A DNA stretch of 64,000 nt, taken from assembly GCF_008642315.1 (NCBI RefSeq), contig NZ_CP029192.1, positions 5,518,001 to 5,582,000 on the forward strand. The letters run 5' to 3'. The stretch is from Streptomyces venezuelae. GTDB lineage: Bacteria; Actinomycetota; Actinomycetes; Streptomycetales; Streptomycetaceae. The position numbers and the translations under genes are program-made. Below are positions 50,543-59,177 of this stretch, in pieces (position 1 is the first letter of the stretch; each line of letters begins with the position of its first letter). Under the pieces are notes generated by a model. That model was not told the DNA's origin. It saw only the letters and a program-made list of their open reading frames with translations, and did not search any database.

Positions 50543-50851
50543 GGACACGGCGCGTCGCGGGACCCGGGCCTCGCGGGCCCCCTCTAGGGTGGCTTGGAGT
50601 GGCTCGGCAGCGAGCCCTCCGGCCTCCGGCTTTTCTGGGGCGGCGGACGCTTTTCGTGTGACCCCCACGGGCACCGGATTGGCTTTCCCGCCGCAGGTGG
50701 GGGCAGGATGCGTAATCGGGCGCGAGGGTCTGACGTCAGACCCGGGTCCGGGGACTGTCCGAGGACCCTGGCAGCATCGTCTTCGCTGTGCCCATCATGC
50801 GGCCCCGCCGCGTGGCACGCCTCAACGGCAAAAGAACACGGGAGTACAAAC
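50543..50851. promoter_or_regulatory. hup upstream region with an 18-bp perfect palindrome
   Basis: No gene in these 309 bases. TTGGCT (50679-50684) and CAGGAT (50704-50709), 19 apart, may be the hup promoter. The palindrome GGGTCTGACGTCAGACCC (50726-50743) lies ~10 bases after the predicted start, so it is an operator or a 5' stem-loop of a ~135-base leader. A weak GGGCC/GGCCC stem at 50566-50580 may end malic enzyme transcription. Confidence 0.5.
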
Positions 50852-51133
50852 ATGAACCGCAGTGAGCTGGTGGCCGCGCTGGCCGACCGCGCAGAGGTGA
50901 CCCGCAAGGACGCCGACGCCGTGCTGGCCGCGTTCGCCGAGACCGTCGGCGAGATCGTTGCCAAGGGCGACGAGAAGGTCACCATCCCCGGCTTCCTGAC
51001 CTTCGAGCGCACCCACCGTGCCGCTCGCACCGCCCGCAACCCGCAGACCGGCGAGCCGATCAACATCCCGGCCGGTTACAGCGTCAAGGTTTCGGCCGGT
51101 TCCAAGCTGAAGGAAGCGGCGAAGGGCAAGTAG
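50852..51133 (+). CDS. hupA: HU family nucleoid protein
   Basis: The 93-residue protein is a standard HU: 'MNRSELVAALADRAEVTRKDADAVLAAFAETVGEIVAKGDEKVTIPGFLTFE' (split), with the beta-arm 'RTARNPQTGEPINIPAGYSVKVSAGSKLKEA' that inserts in the DNA minor groove, with its conserved Pro. It lacks the long Lys/Ala-rich C-terminal tail of the second Streptomyces HU (HupS), so this is the vegetative HupA type (SCO2950 position). GGGAG precedes the ATG. Confidence 0.96.
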   Translation: MNRSELVAALADRAEVTRKDADAVLAAFAETVGEIVAKGDEKVTIPGFLTFERTHRAARTARNPQTGEPINIPAGYSVKVSAGSKLKEAAKGK

Positions 51134-51149
51134 CCCCGAGCAGCGATGA

Positions 51150-51180
51150 GGGGCGGCCACCCATTCGGGTGGCCGCCCCT
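51150..51180. terminator. bidirectional terminator between hupA and murA
   Basis: Perfect 13-bp arms (51150-51162, 51167-51179) with loop ATTC and TTT after it on the plus strand. It serves the two convergent genes. Confidence 0.88.
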
Positions 51181-51240
51181 TTCGCGTGCCGTACTGCTGT
51201 CGTGCTCCTCAAGGGGCCCGTACGGCCCCCTGCGGGCCTG

Positions 51241-52584
51241 CTAGCCCAGCGGTGCCTTGCCGGGCAGCTCGACCTTCGCGCCGAGCTCCACGAGCTTCTC
51301 CATGAAGTTCTCGTAGCCGCGGTTGATCAGGTCGATGCCGTGGACGCGGGACGTGCCCTGCGCCGCCAGCGCCGCGATGAGGTACGAGAAGCCGCCGCGG
51401 AGGTCCGGGATGACCAGATCGGCGCCCTGGAGCTTCGTGGGGCCGCTGACGACCGCCGAGTGGAGGAAGTTCCGCTGGCCGAAGCGGCAGTCGGAGCCGC
51501 CGAGGCACTCGCGGTACAGCTGGATGTGCGCACCCATCTGGTTGAGCGCGGAGGTGAAACCGAGCCGCGACTCGTAGACCGTCTCGTGGACGATCGACAG
51601 GCCCGCGGCCTGCGTCAGCGCCACGACCAGCGGCTGCTGCCAGTCCGTCTGGAAGCCGGGGTGCACGTCCGTCTCCAGGGCGATCGCGTTCAGCGAGCCG
51701 CCCGGGTGCCAGAAGCGGATGCCCTCGTCGTCGATCTCGAAGGCACCGCCCACCTTCCGGTAGGTGTTCAGGAACGTCATCATCGAGCGCTGCTGGGCGC
51801 CGCGGACGTAGATGTTGCCCTCGGTCGCCAGAGCGGCGGACGCCCAGGAGGCGGCCTCCAGGCGGTCCGAGAGGGCGTGGTGGTTGTAGCCGCCGAGGCT
51901 GTCGACACCGGTGATCCGGATGGTCCGGTCGGTGTCCATGGCGATGATCGCGCCCATTTTCTGCAGGACGCAGATCAGGTCCTCGATCTCCGGCTCCACC
52001 GCGGCGTTCGAGAGCTCCGTCACGCCCTCCGCGAGGACGGCGGTGAGCAGAACCTGCTCGGTGGCGCCCACGGACGGGTACGGCAGACGGATCTTGGTGC
52101 CGCGCAGCCGCTGCGGGGCCTCCAGGTACTGGCCGCCCTCGCGCTTCTCGATGGTCGCGCCGAACTGGCGGAGCACCTCGAAGTGGAAGTCGATCGGCCG
52201 GCCGCCGATGTCGCAGCCGCCGAGGCCGGGGATGAAGGCGTGCCCGAGGCGGTGCAGCAGGGGGCCGCAGAAGAGGATCGGAATGCGCGACGACCCCGCG
52301 TGGGCGTCGATGTCGGCGACGTTCGCGCTCTCCACGTGCGAGGGGTCCATGATGAGCTCGCCCGGCTCCTCACCGGGGCGGACCGTCACGCCGTGCAGCT
52401 GCAGCAGGCCGCGCACGACGCGTACGTCGCGGATGTCTGGGACATTGCGCAGCCGGCTCGGGGCGCTGCCGAGCAGCGCGGCCACCATGGCCTTCGGCAC
52501 GAGGTTCTTCGCGCCGCGGACACGGATCTCGCCCTCGAGCGGAGTGCCGCCGTGGACAAGCAGGACATCATCGGTGACGGTCAT
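51241..52584 (-). CDS. murA: UDP-N-acetylglucosamine 1-carboxyvinyltransferase
   Basis: The 447-residue enzyme (ATG 52584) shows the EPSP-synthase-like fold: 'GTPLEGEIRVRGAKNLVPKAMVAALL', with conserved Lys-Asn. The PEP-binding catalytic Cys is Cys124 in 'GLGGCDIGGRPIDFH', the target of fosfomycin; 'LPYPSVGATEQVLLTAVLAEG' follows. It catalyses the first committed step of peptidoglycan synthesis in the cytoplasm. Having Cys rather than Asp predicts fosfomycin sensitivity. An upstream in-frame extension to 52722 lacks homology. Confidence 0.96.
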   Translation of the reverse strand: MTVTDDVLLVHGGTPLEGEIRVRGAKNLVPKAMVAALLGSAPSRLRNVPDIRDVRVVRGLLQLHGVTVRPGEEPGELIMDPSHVESANVADIDAHAGSSRIPILFCGPLLHRLGHAFIPGLGGCDIGGRPIDFHFEVLRQFGATIEKREGGQYLEAPQRLRGTKIRLPYPSVGATEQVLLTAVLAEGVTELSNAAVEPEIEDLICVLQKMGAIIAMDTDRTIRITGVDSLGGYNHHALSDRLEAASWASAALATEGNIYVRGAQQRSMMTFLNTYRKVGGAFEIDDEGIRFWHPGGSLNAIALETDVHPGFQTDWQQPLVVALTQAAGLSIVHETVYESRLGFTSALNQMGAHIQLYRECLGGSDCRFGQRNFLHSAVVSGPTKLQGADLVIPDLRGGFSYLIAALAAQGTSRVHGIDLINRGYENFMEKLVELGAKVELPGKAPLG

Positions 52585-52838
52585 GAATCTCGCGTTCCGA
52601 TTGAATGGACAGGGGGACCAAAGGGTTAAGCGTAATGGCCGCGTACCCCCCTTCCGTAAGGGCGAGGACGCACAAACCACGTCATGAGTTCGTGACAACA
52701 CGAACCGTGCGGAACCGGACACACCGGGTCACCGTCCGTTTCGGCGGTTCCATCCGCCCCTTCCGGCCCTGAGCTGCATTCACTCCGGTATGCGCATTGC
52801 CTCCCCGCGCGGGGCGAAGATGCGGGATCATGTGCACC

Positions 52839-53444
52839 ATGACCGAGGTGTCCTCGCTCACAGGCCGGCTGCTCGTGGCCACACCGGCCCTGGCGGACCC
52901 GAACTTCGACCGCGCGGTGGTGCTGCTCCTCGACCACGACGAGAAGGGCTCGCTCGGCGTGGTCCTGAACCGGCCCACGCCCGTGGACGTCGCCGACATC
53001 CTGGAGGGCTGGGGACAGCTGGCCGGTGCGCCCGGAGTCGTCTTCCAGGGCGGTCCCGTCTCGCTGGACTCGGCGCTCGGGGTCGCGGTGATTCCCGGCG
53101 AGGAGGGCGCGGCGTCGTCCGGCCCCCGCAAGCGGGCGCCCGCTCTCCGTGACCCCGTCGGCTTCCGCCGCGTCCACGGCGCGATCGGCCTCGTCGACCT
53201 GGAGGCCCCGCCGGAGCTCCTCGCCTCCGCGCTCGGCTCCCTCCGCATCTTCGCGGGCTATTCGGGGTGGGGCCCCGGCCAGCTGGAGAGCGAGCTGGAG
53301 GACGGCGCGTGGTACGTGGTCGAGTCCGAGCCGGGTGACGTCTCGTCCCCGGATCCGGAGCGGCTGTGGCGGGCGGTGCTGCGGAGGCAGCGGAGTGAGC
53401 TGGCGATGGTGGCGACGTATCCGGATGACGCGTCGCTGAACTGA
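52839..53444 (+). CDS. YqgE/AlgH family protein
   Basis: The 201-residue protein starts MTEVSSLTGRLLVATPALADPNFDRAVVLLL and has 'SLGVVLNRPTPVDVADIL', 'VVFQGGPVSLDSALGVAVI' and 'RIFAGYSGWGPGQLESELEDGAWYVVE', all conserved YqgE (UPF0301) motifs. The fold is known and the biochemical function is not. Streptomyces homologues are sometimes mislabelled transcriptional regulators. No SD precedes the ATG, which suggests a leaderless start; a second ATG (52830) is two codons upstream of a Cys and less conserved. Confidence 0.92.
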   Translation: MTEVSSLTGRLLVATPALADPNFDRAVVLLLDHDEKGSLGVVLNRPTPVDVADILEGWGQLAGAPGVVFQGGPVSLDSALGVAVIPGEEGAASSGPRKRAPALRDPVGFRRVHGAIGLVDLEAPPELLASALGSLRIFAGYSGWGPGQLESELEDGAWYVVESEPGDVSSPDPERLWRAVLRRQRSELAMVATYPDDASLN

Positions 53445-53763
53445 GTGGTGGGCGCGCCGCCTACGCTCCGTCCGTCTGTGGGTGCGGGGCCGCGGGGGTA
53501 TGTCCGTACTCGCCATCCCTGCGCCGCGCCCGACATTTCCGGCCGCTATGGCTGGCTCGGTGCTCCGTGCGCACATACCCCCACGTCCCCTCCCGTTTAG
53601 TGCGCGGGCGCGGCTGGGTGGGTCCCCTGGTCCCCCTACTCCCGCTGGACGTCGCGGGGCAAACGGGTGGGCGGGTGGGGACCATCCGCCGCGAAGCGGC
53701 GGTGTCGGTGCTCCTACCCGGAAAGGGCGTTGCGGGGCGAACGGGTGGGCGGGGTTGGTGGTC
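53445..53763. repeat. 319-base intergenic region with tandem and inverted repeats
   Basis: No gene. GCGGGGC(A/G)AACGGGTGGGCGGG occurs at 53654-53675 and 53732-53753 (one mismatch), part of a ~78-base duplicated unit. GGGGGTATGT (53494-53503) and ACATACCCCC (53573-53582) form a long-range inverted repeat. The region lies between convergent genes. Confidence 0.6.
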
Positions 53764-54630
53764 CTACCCGGGCAGGGTGGTCTGGTGGAGGTAGCGGTCG
53801 GCCAGGGGGTGGGCGTTCGTCGCGGGGACGGCCAGGTGGACGGTGACCGGCGGGGCGTTCTTCAGGCGTACGTGACGCAGCCCCGGGTGCGCGTGGCGCC
53901 GAGCCACCGGCTCGGGGGCGATGCCCACGCCGTGCCCCGCCGCGACCGCTTCCAGCCACTCGTCGAGGTTGTCGGCGGTGCAGGCGAGCCGCGGCCGGCG
54001 CTCCGGGGGCCACAGCTCCGGGCTCGTCGTGCCGGTCACCGTGTTCACCACCAGCGGTACGTCCGCGAGCTCCGCCCAGTCGACCACGCGCCGCCCCGCC
54101 AGCTCCGCGGCCCCGCGCGCGACGACGGCCACGCGCGGCTCCCGCAGCAGCACCCGCGTGCGGACCGCGGCGTCGGACGGTATGTCACCTCGTACGACCG
54201 CGACATCGCAGGCGCCCGTCAGGAGCCCGGCGAGGGGTTCGTTCCGGCGTACGAGCCGCACGCCCGCGCCCGTCGCCGCCTTGAAGGCGGGCACCAGGTC
54301 GGCGCAGGCCTGCGGCAGGAGCGAGGTGAACCCGAGCCGCAGGAGCGGCGGCTCGCTGCCCGCCGTGCGCAGCGCCCCGTCGAGCCGGGAGAGGAGCGGC
54401 GCCAGCTCGTCGCGCAGGCGGGCCCCTGCCTCGGTGAGGGTCACCCGGCGCGTGGTCCGTTCCAGGAGGCGGGTGTTGAGGGCAACCTCCAGGGCCCGCA
54501 CGGTCCGTGTGAGCGCGGGCTGGCCGACGCGCAGGACCGCGGCGGCGTGCGTGAAGCTCAGCTCGTCGGCCACGGCGAGGAATCCGCGGAGGTGGCGCAG
54601 CTCGACGCCGGGCGGTGGTTCGTGATCCAT
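53764..54630 (-). CDS. LysR family transcriptional regulator
   Basis: The 288-residue protein has 'VELRHLRGFLAVADELSFTHAAAVLRVGQPALTRTVRALEVALNTRLLERTTRRVTLTEAG' (split), a LysR winged helix. The effector domain starts near residue 95 ('PPLLRLGFTSLLPQACADLVPAFKAATG') and later has 'VAAGHGVGIAPEPVARRH'. It is divergent from an MFS exporter gene and most likely controls it. The 95-base gap contains both promoters and 'CAGCATAAGTGTGCG'-like sequence; no clear T-N11-A palindrome was seen. Confidence 0.92.
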   Translation of the reverse strand: MDHEPPPGVELRHLRGFLAVADELSFTHAAAVLRVGQPALTRTVRALEVALNTRLLERTTRRVTLTEAGARLRDELAPLLSRLDGALRTAGSEPPLLRLGFTSLLPQACADLVPAFKAATGAGVRLVRRNEPLAGLLTGACDVAVVRGDIPSDAAVRTRVLLREPRVAVVARGAAELAGRRVVDWAELADVPLVVNTVTGTTSPELWPPERRPRLACTADNLDEWLEAVAAGHGVGIAPEPVARRHAHPGLRHVRLKNAPPVTVHLAVPATNAHPLADRYLHQTTLPG

Positions 54631-54725
54631 GCCGGTTCAGCATAAGTGTGCGTCGCGCGCATTTCTCCCCGGATGCGGAGGCTGCCTACGTTTCCAGCCT
54701 TCGCGAGACAAGGGAGTTGAACGCC

Positions 54726-55910
54726 GTGCGCAAGGTATGGCTGTTGATGGTGGGGTCCTTCACGCTCGGGCTCGACGCCTATGTGATGGCAGGGCTCCTG
54801 CCGGTGGTCGCCGACGACCTGGGGACGACCGTCTCCCTCGCCGGGCAGATGGTCACCGTCTTCACCCTCGCCTACGCGGTGAGCGCGCCCCTCGTCGCCG
54901 GGCTGCTCTCCGGGGTGCGGCCACGCGTGCTGATCGTCGCGGCGCTGGCCGTCTTCACGCTCGGCAACGGGCTCACCGCCCTCGCGCCCGGCCTCGCCGT
55001 GCTGCTCGTCTCGCGTGCGGTGGCGGGGGTCGGCGCCGGGGTCTACTCGGCGCTGTCCACCGCGGCCGCCGCCGCGCTCGCGGGGGAGGAGCGGCGCGGG
55101 CGGGCGCTCGCGCTGGTGATGGGAGGGATGAGTTCGGGCACGGTCCTGGGCGTGCCGCTGGGCGTGCTGCTCGCCGACCACACCTCGTGGCGGGCCACGA
55201 TGTGGCTGGTGACGGGGCTCGGCGCGGTCGCGCTCGGCGGGCTCGCGGTGGGGCTCCCCGACATTCCCGCCGCGCCCGCCGTTCCGGTGCGGGCCCGGCT
55301 CGCGGCGCTCGCCGACCGGAAGGTGCTGCCGATCGTGGGTGTCTCGTTCCTGGGTGCGGTGGCGAGCCTTGGTCTCTATACGTATCTCGCTCCCGTGCTC
55401 GCCTCTTCGGGCGGTGTCGGCGACGGCGCGGTGGCGCCGTACCTGTGGGCGTGGGGGATCGGCGGGGTGCTCGGCAGCGTCGTCGCCGGACCCCTGGTGG
55501 ACCGTACGGGACGGGTGTACGCCCTGGTGACCGGGATCGTCCTTGCGTTGGTCGTCGCGATCGGTGCCGTGCCGCTGCTCGGCGCCGCCGCCCATCCCGC
55601 GCTCGTCGTCTGGGGCGCCGCGGGCTGGGCGTTCCAGGTCCCGCAGCAGCACCGCCTCCTCGCGCTGCGCGCCGAACGCGGCACGGTCGCCCTCGCCCTC
55701 AACAACTCCGCCCTCTATCTGGGCAGCGCGGTCGGCTCCGGAGCGGCCGGGCTCGCCCTCGCGGCGGGGCTCGCTCCCGAGTACCTGCCCTGGGCGGCGT
55801 CCGCGGTCGCCGCGGCGGGCCTGCTCCTGCACCTGTCGCACAGGGCCCCCGCCCGCCCCGTCGGCGCCGGGTCCGACGACACGGCCGCTGCCGGGACGCG
55901 CCGCGCGTGA
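54726..55910 (+). CDS. MFS transporter (DHA1-type exporter)
   Basis: The GTG at 54726 (AGGGAG 10 bases upstream) gives 394 residues with 12 hydrophobic segments: 'KVWLLMVGSFTLGLDAYVMAGLLPVVADDLG', 'LVSRAVAGVGAGVYSALSTAAAAALAGEERRGRALALVMGGMSSGTVLGVPLG' (both split). This is the DHA1 motif C region of the AraJ/YdhP-like purine ribonucleoside and drug exporters. It is divergent from its likely LysR regulator. Confidence 0.91.
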   Translation: MRKVWLLMVGSFTLGLDAYVMAGLLPVVADDLGTTVSLAGQMVTVFTLAYAVSAPLVAGLLSGVRPRVLIVAALAVFTLGNGLTALAPGLAVLLVSRAVAGVGAGVYSALSTAAAAALAGEERRGRALALVMGGMSSGTVLGVPLGVLLADHTSWRATMWLVTGLGAVALGGLAVGLPDIPAAPAVPVRARLAALADRKVLPIVGVSFLGAVASLGLYTYLAPVLASSGGVGDGAVAPYLWAWGIGGVLGSVVAGPLVDRTGRVYALVTGIVLALVVAIGAVPLLGAAAHPALVVWGAAGWAFQVPQQHRLLALRAERGTVALALNNSALYLGSAVGSGAAGLALAAGLAPEYLPWAASAVAAAGLLLHLSHRAPARPVGAGSDDTAAAGTRRA

Positions 55911-55925
55911 GTACCCTTGGCCGTT

Positions 55926-56225
55926 ATGAGCACTCTTGAGCCCGAGCCCGAGCGCGGGGCAGGTACGGGGACCCTCGTTGAGCCGACACCTCAGGTGTCG
56001 CACGGTGACGGCGACCACGAGCGCTATGCGCATTACGTCCAGAAGGACAAGATCATGGCGAGCGCGCTGGACGGCACGCCCGTCGTCGCGCTCTGCGGCA
56101 AGGTGTGGGTCCCCGGCCGCGACCCGAAGAAGTACCCCGTCTGTCCCATGTGCAAGGAGATCTACGAGTCCATGGGCGCCGGCGGAGACAACGACAAGGG
56201 CGGCAAGGACGGCGGCAAGAAGTAG
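55926..56225 (+). CDS. DUF3039 domain protein
   Basis: The 99-residue protein starts MSTLEPEPERGAGTGTLVEP and has 'DHERYAHYVQKDKIMASALDGTPVVALCGKVWVPGRDPKKYPVCPMCKEIYESM' (split). One Cys is followed by CPMC, and with His residues this forms a probable zinc site. DUF3039 proteins are small, conserved in actinobacteria and uncharacterised. The tail is Gly/Lys-rich. TACCCT 9 bases before the ATG and no SD suggest a leaderless transcript. It follows the MFS stop by 15 bases. Confidence 0.9.
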   Translation: MSTLEPEPERGAGTGTLVEPTPQVSHGDGDHERYAHYVQKDKIMASALDGTPVVALCGKVWVPGRDPKKYPVCPMCKEIYESMGAGGDNDKGGKDGGKK

Positions 56226-56269
56226 CCCTGCCGGTCACTTCCGGCCACCGAGAAGCACCCTTCGCCCGA

Positions 56270-56300
56270 GGGGCGTTGCGCCTGTCGCAACGCCCCTTTT
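56270..56300 (+). terminator. terminator after the DUF3039 gene
   Basis: Perfect 11-bp stem (56270-56280 with 56286-56296), loop CCTGT, then TTTT. Confidence 0.88.
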
Positions 56301-56333
56301 GCGTTGTGCAATCGCGTGACAGTCTGCGGTTTC

Positions 56334-57959
56334 ATGACCTTTGAGCAACTCATTCCGGCGCCGAGCAGCGCCCACTGGGTCCCGCCCACCCAAGGTTCCT
56401 TCCCCCTCGACGACGAGACCGGGCTGCACGCCGGGCCCGGCACCGAAAGCACCGCGCGGTGGCTGCGCGGCACCGTCGGAGCCGCAACCGGCCTGCGGTT
56501 CCCCGACGGTGAGAACGACAACGGCATCGTGCTGCGGATCGACTCCGGCCTGGCGGACGAGGCCTACCGCCTCGTCGTGGACGGCCACGCGATCCGCATC
56601 GAGGGGGGCAGCGCCGCCGGTGTCTTCTGGGGCGCGCAGACATTCCGTCAACTCCTTGGCCCTGAGGCGTTCCGGCGTGCGCCGCTCGACCCCGCACGGG
56701 AGTGGACGGTGCCGATGGTCACCGTCGAGGACGCCCCGCGCTTCCGCTGGCGCGGCATGATGCTCGACGTGTCCCGGCACTTCATGCCGAAGGAAGGCGT
56801 CCTGCGCTACCTCGACCTGCTCGCCGCCCACAAGCTCAACGTCTTCCACTTCCACATCACGGACGACCAGGGCTGGCGCGTGGAGATCAAGCGCCACCCG
56901 AAGCTCACCGAGGTCGGCGCCTGGCGCTCCCGCACCCGTTGGGGCCACCGCGCGTCGCCGCTCTGGCTGGAGCACCCGCACGGCGGCTACTACACGCAGG
57001 ACGACATCCGCGAGATCGTCGCGTACGCGGACTCCCTGCACATCACCGTCGTTCCGGAGATCGACATCCCGGGCCACTCGCAGGCCGCGATCACCGCGTA
57101 CCCCTACCTCGGCAACAGCGATGTCGTCGACACGGAGGCCATGACCGTCTGGGACTCCTGGGGCGTCAGCCCGAACGTCCTCGCCCCCACCGAAGAGGTC
57201 CTCCGGTTCTACGAAGGGGTCTTCGAGGAGATCCTCGACCTCTTCCCGTCCACCTTCGTCCACGTCGGCGGCGACGAGTGCCCCAAGGACCAGTGGAAGG
57301 CGTCGCCCACCGCGCAGGCCCGCATCAAGGAGCTCGGGGTCGGCGACGAGGACGGGCTGCAGAGCTGGTTCATCCGGCACTTCGACCGCTGGCTCGCCGA
57401 CCGGGGCCGCCGGCTCATCGGCTGGGACGAGATCCTGGAGGGCGGCCTCGCCGAAGGCGCCACCGTCTCCTCCTGGCGCGGCTACCAGGGCGGCATCGAC
57501 GCGGCCAAGGCGGGCCACGACGTCGTCATGTGCCCCGAGCAGCAGGTGTACTTGAACTTCCGGGAGGACGGCGGCCCGGACGAGCCGATGCCCATCGCGT
57601 ACGTCCGCACGCTGGAGGACGTCTACCGCTTCGAGCCCGTCCCCGCCGAGCTCACCGAGGAGGAGGCCGCCCACGTCATCGGCACCCAGGCCAATGTGTG
57701 GACCGAGGTGATGGAGCACCAGGGACGCGTCGACTACCAGGTGTTCCCGCGCCTCGCGGCCTTCTGCGAGGTGGCGTGGCGGCAGTTGCCCGCCCCGGCC
57801 GAACGTGATTTCGCCGACTTCGAACAGCGAATGACCGCTCACTACAAGCGCCTTGATGCCCTGGGCGTCGACTACCGGCCGCCGAGCGGTCCTCTTCCGC
57901 GACACCTGCGACCGGGTGTGCTCGGACGCCCGATCGAGGGGCCGCCCCCGAACGTGTGA
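56334..57959 (+). CDS. beta-N-acetylhexosaminidase, glycoside hydrolase family 20
   Basis: The 541-residue enzyme has a GH20b-like N-terminal domain and a catalytic barrel: 'RFRWRGMMLDVSRHFMPKEGVLRYLDLLAAHKLNVFHFHITDDQGWRVEIKRHP' (split). The catalytic Asp-Glu pair is in 'FVHVGGDECPKDQW', and 'LIGWDEILEGG' follows. It removes terminal GlcNAc/GalNAc with substrate assistance. No signal peptide is seen (MTFEQLIPAPSS), so it is likely intracellular, acting on imported chitobiose or wall fragments. The ~34-base gap after the DUF3039 terminator contains its promoter; no dasR-type dre site was found. Confidence 0.93.
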   Translation: MTFEQLIPAPSSAHWVPPTQGSFPLDDETGLHAGPGTESTARWLRGTVGAATGLRFPDGENDNGIVLRIDSGLADEAYRLVVDGHAIRIEGGSAAGVFWGAQTFRQLLGPEAFRRAPLDPAREWTVPMVTVEDAPRFRWRGMMLDVSRHFMPKEGVLRYLDLLAAHKLNVFHFHITDDQGWRVEIKRHPKLTEVGAWRSRTRWGHRASPLWLEHPHGGYYTQDDIREIVAYADSLHITVVPEIDIPGHSQAAITAYPYLGNSDVVDTEAMTVWDSWGVSPNVLAPTEEVLRFYEGVFEEILDLFPSTFVHVGGDECPKDQWKASPTAQARIKELGVGDEDGLQSWFIRHFDRWLADRGRRLIGWDEILEGGLAEGATVSSWRGYQGGIDAAKAGHDVVMCPEQQVYLNFREDGGPDEPMPIAYVRTLEDVYRFEPVPAELTEEEAAHVIGTQANVWTEVMEHQGRVDYQVFPRLAAFCEVAWRQLPAPAERDFADFEQRMTAHYKRLDALGVDYRPPSGPLPRHLRPGVLGRPIEGPPPNV

Positions 57960-58271
57960 GCAACGCCCCGGGTGCGTGTTCCGTGCTTCGGCGGCCCGCG
58001 CGGGCAGCGTGGGCCGCGCGGGCCGTTGGTGGACGCGGGCTGCCGGAAGATGTGCGAAATCGCCACATCCGCCTGGTTCGCGGACGAATGCCTCCTAGCG
58101 GACCCCCGCGTCGGGGCCCGGGGAAGATGTGCCAGAGTTGCCACGTCCGGGTTGTGAGCACGTACCGTACGGCGGAACAGGCGTAACGGTGACACGTCGC
58201 GAAACGGCGAGCACTTCACATACGCGATGTACGTGGAGCACGCGGCCGGACATCGGGAAGGGGCAGCCGGT
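57960..58271. promoter_or_regulatory. region between hexosaminidase and Mo-hydroxylase operon, with two operator-like repeats
   Basis: 312 bases without a gene. A GC hairpin (57993-58003 with 58014-58024, 11/11) probably terminates the hexosaminidase gene. Two similar inverted repeats, GATGTG-N9-CACATC (58049-58069) and GATGTG-N10-CACGTC (58126-58147), each inside a conserved ~27-base frame, lie upstream of the operon and suggest binding of a dedicated regulator. Confidence 0.55.
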
Positions 58272-59177
58272 TTGACCACGCACGCACCGCAGGCGGCACG
58301 GACACCGCAATCGGTGAAGCTGCCCGCCACGCTGGACGAGGCAGTGGCGGCGCTCGCCGCCATGCCCGCCGCCGTGCCCGTCGCCGGCGGCACGGACCTG
58401 ATGGCTTCGGTCAATTCGGGACAACTGCGGCCCGCCGCGCTCGTCGGCCTCGGCCGCATCAGCGAGATCCGCGGCTGGCAGTACCAGGACGGCCACGCCC
58501 TGCTCGGCGCCGGTCTCACCCACGCCCGCATGGGCCGCCCCGACTTCGCCGCGCTGATCCCCGCCCTGGCCGCCGCCGCGCGCGCCGCGGGGCCGCCCCA
58601 GATCCGCAACGCGGGCACCCTCGGCGGCAACATCGCGTCGGCCGCGCCGACCGGTGACGCGCTGCCCGTCCTCGCCGCGCTCGAAGCGGTGCTGATCATC
58701 GCGGGACCCGGCGGTGTCCGCCGCGAGATCCCGGTGTCGCACCTGCTCGCGGGCATGGACATGCTCCGCCCCGGTGAACTCATCGGCTTCGTGCGCGTAC
58801 CGCTCCTGCACGCGCCCCAGGTCTTCCTCAAGGCGACGGGCCGCACCGGACCAGGCCGGGCCACGGCCTCCGTCGCGCTCGTCCTCGACCCCGCGCGGCG
58901 CGGGGTGCGGTGCGCGGTCGGCGCCATCGCGCCCATGCCGCTGCGACCTCTTGAGGCCGAGGAGTGGGTGGCCTCCCTCATCGACTGGGACGGCGAGCGG
59001 GGCAGCCTCGTCCCGGAGGCGGTCACCGCCTTCGGCGAGTACGTCGCCACCGCCTGCATCCCCGACCAACCCCCGGCGGCCGACGGCACGGAACAGCCGC
59101 TGGCCCCCGCGGTACTGCACCTGCGGCGCACCGTCGCCGCGCTGGCCCGACGAGCACTGGGGAGGGCGCTGTCGTGA
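58272..59177 (+). CDS. molybdenum hydroxylase FAD-binding subunit (xanthine dehydrogenase family, medium chain)
   Basis: The TTG at 58272 (GGAAGGGG upstream) gives 301 residues; an ATG at 58227 would add 15. FAD motifs of the CoxM/XdhB type are present: 'AVPVAGGTDLMASVNSGQLRPAALVGLGRI' and 'AAGPPQIRNAGTLGGNIASAAPTGDALPVLAAL' (each split). It receives electrons from the FeS subunit and passes them to NAD or another acceptor. Its TGA overlaps the next GTG (59174-59177), the first of two GTGA couplings in the operon. Confidence 0.9.
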   Translation: MTTHAPQAARTPQSVKLPATLDEAVAALAAMPAAVPVAGGTDLMASVNSGQLRPAALVGLGRISEIRGWQYQDGHALLGAGLTHARMGRPDFAALIPALAAAARAAGPPQIRNAGTLGGNIASAAPTGDALPVLAALEAVLIIAGPGGVRREIPVSHLLAGMDMLRPGELIGFVRVPLLHAPQVFLKATGRTGPGRATASVALVLDPARRGVRCAVGAIAPMPLRPLEAEEWVASLIDWDGERGSLVPEAVTAFGEYVATACIPDQPPAADGTEQPLAPAVLHLRRTVAALARRALGRALS

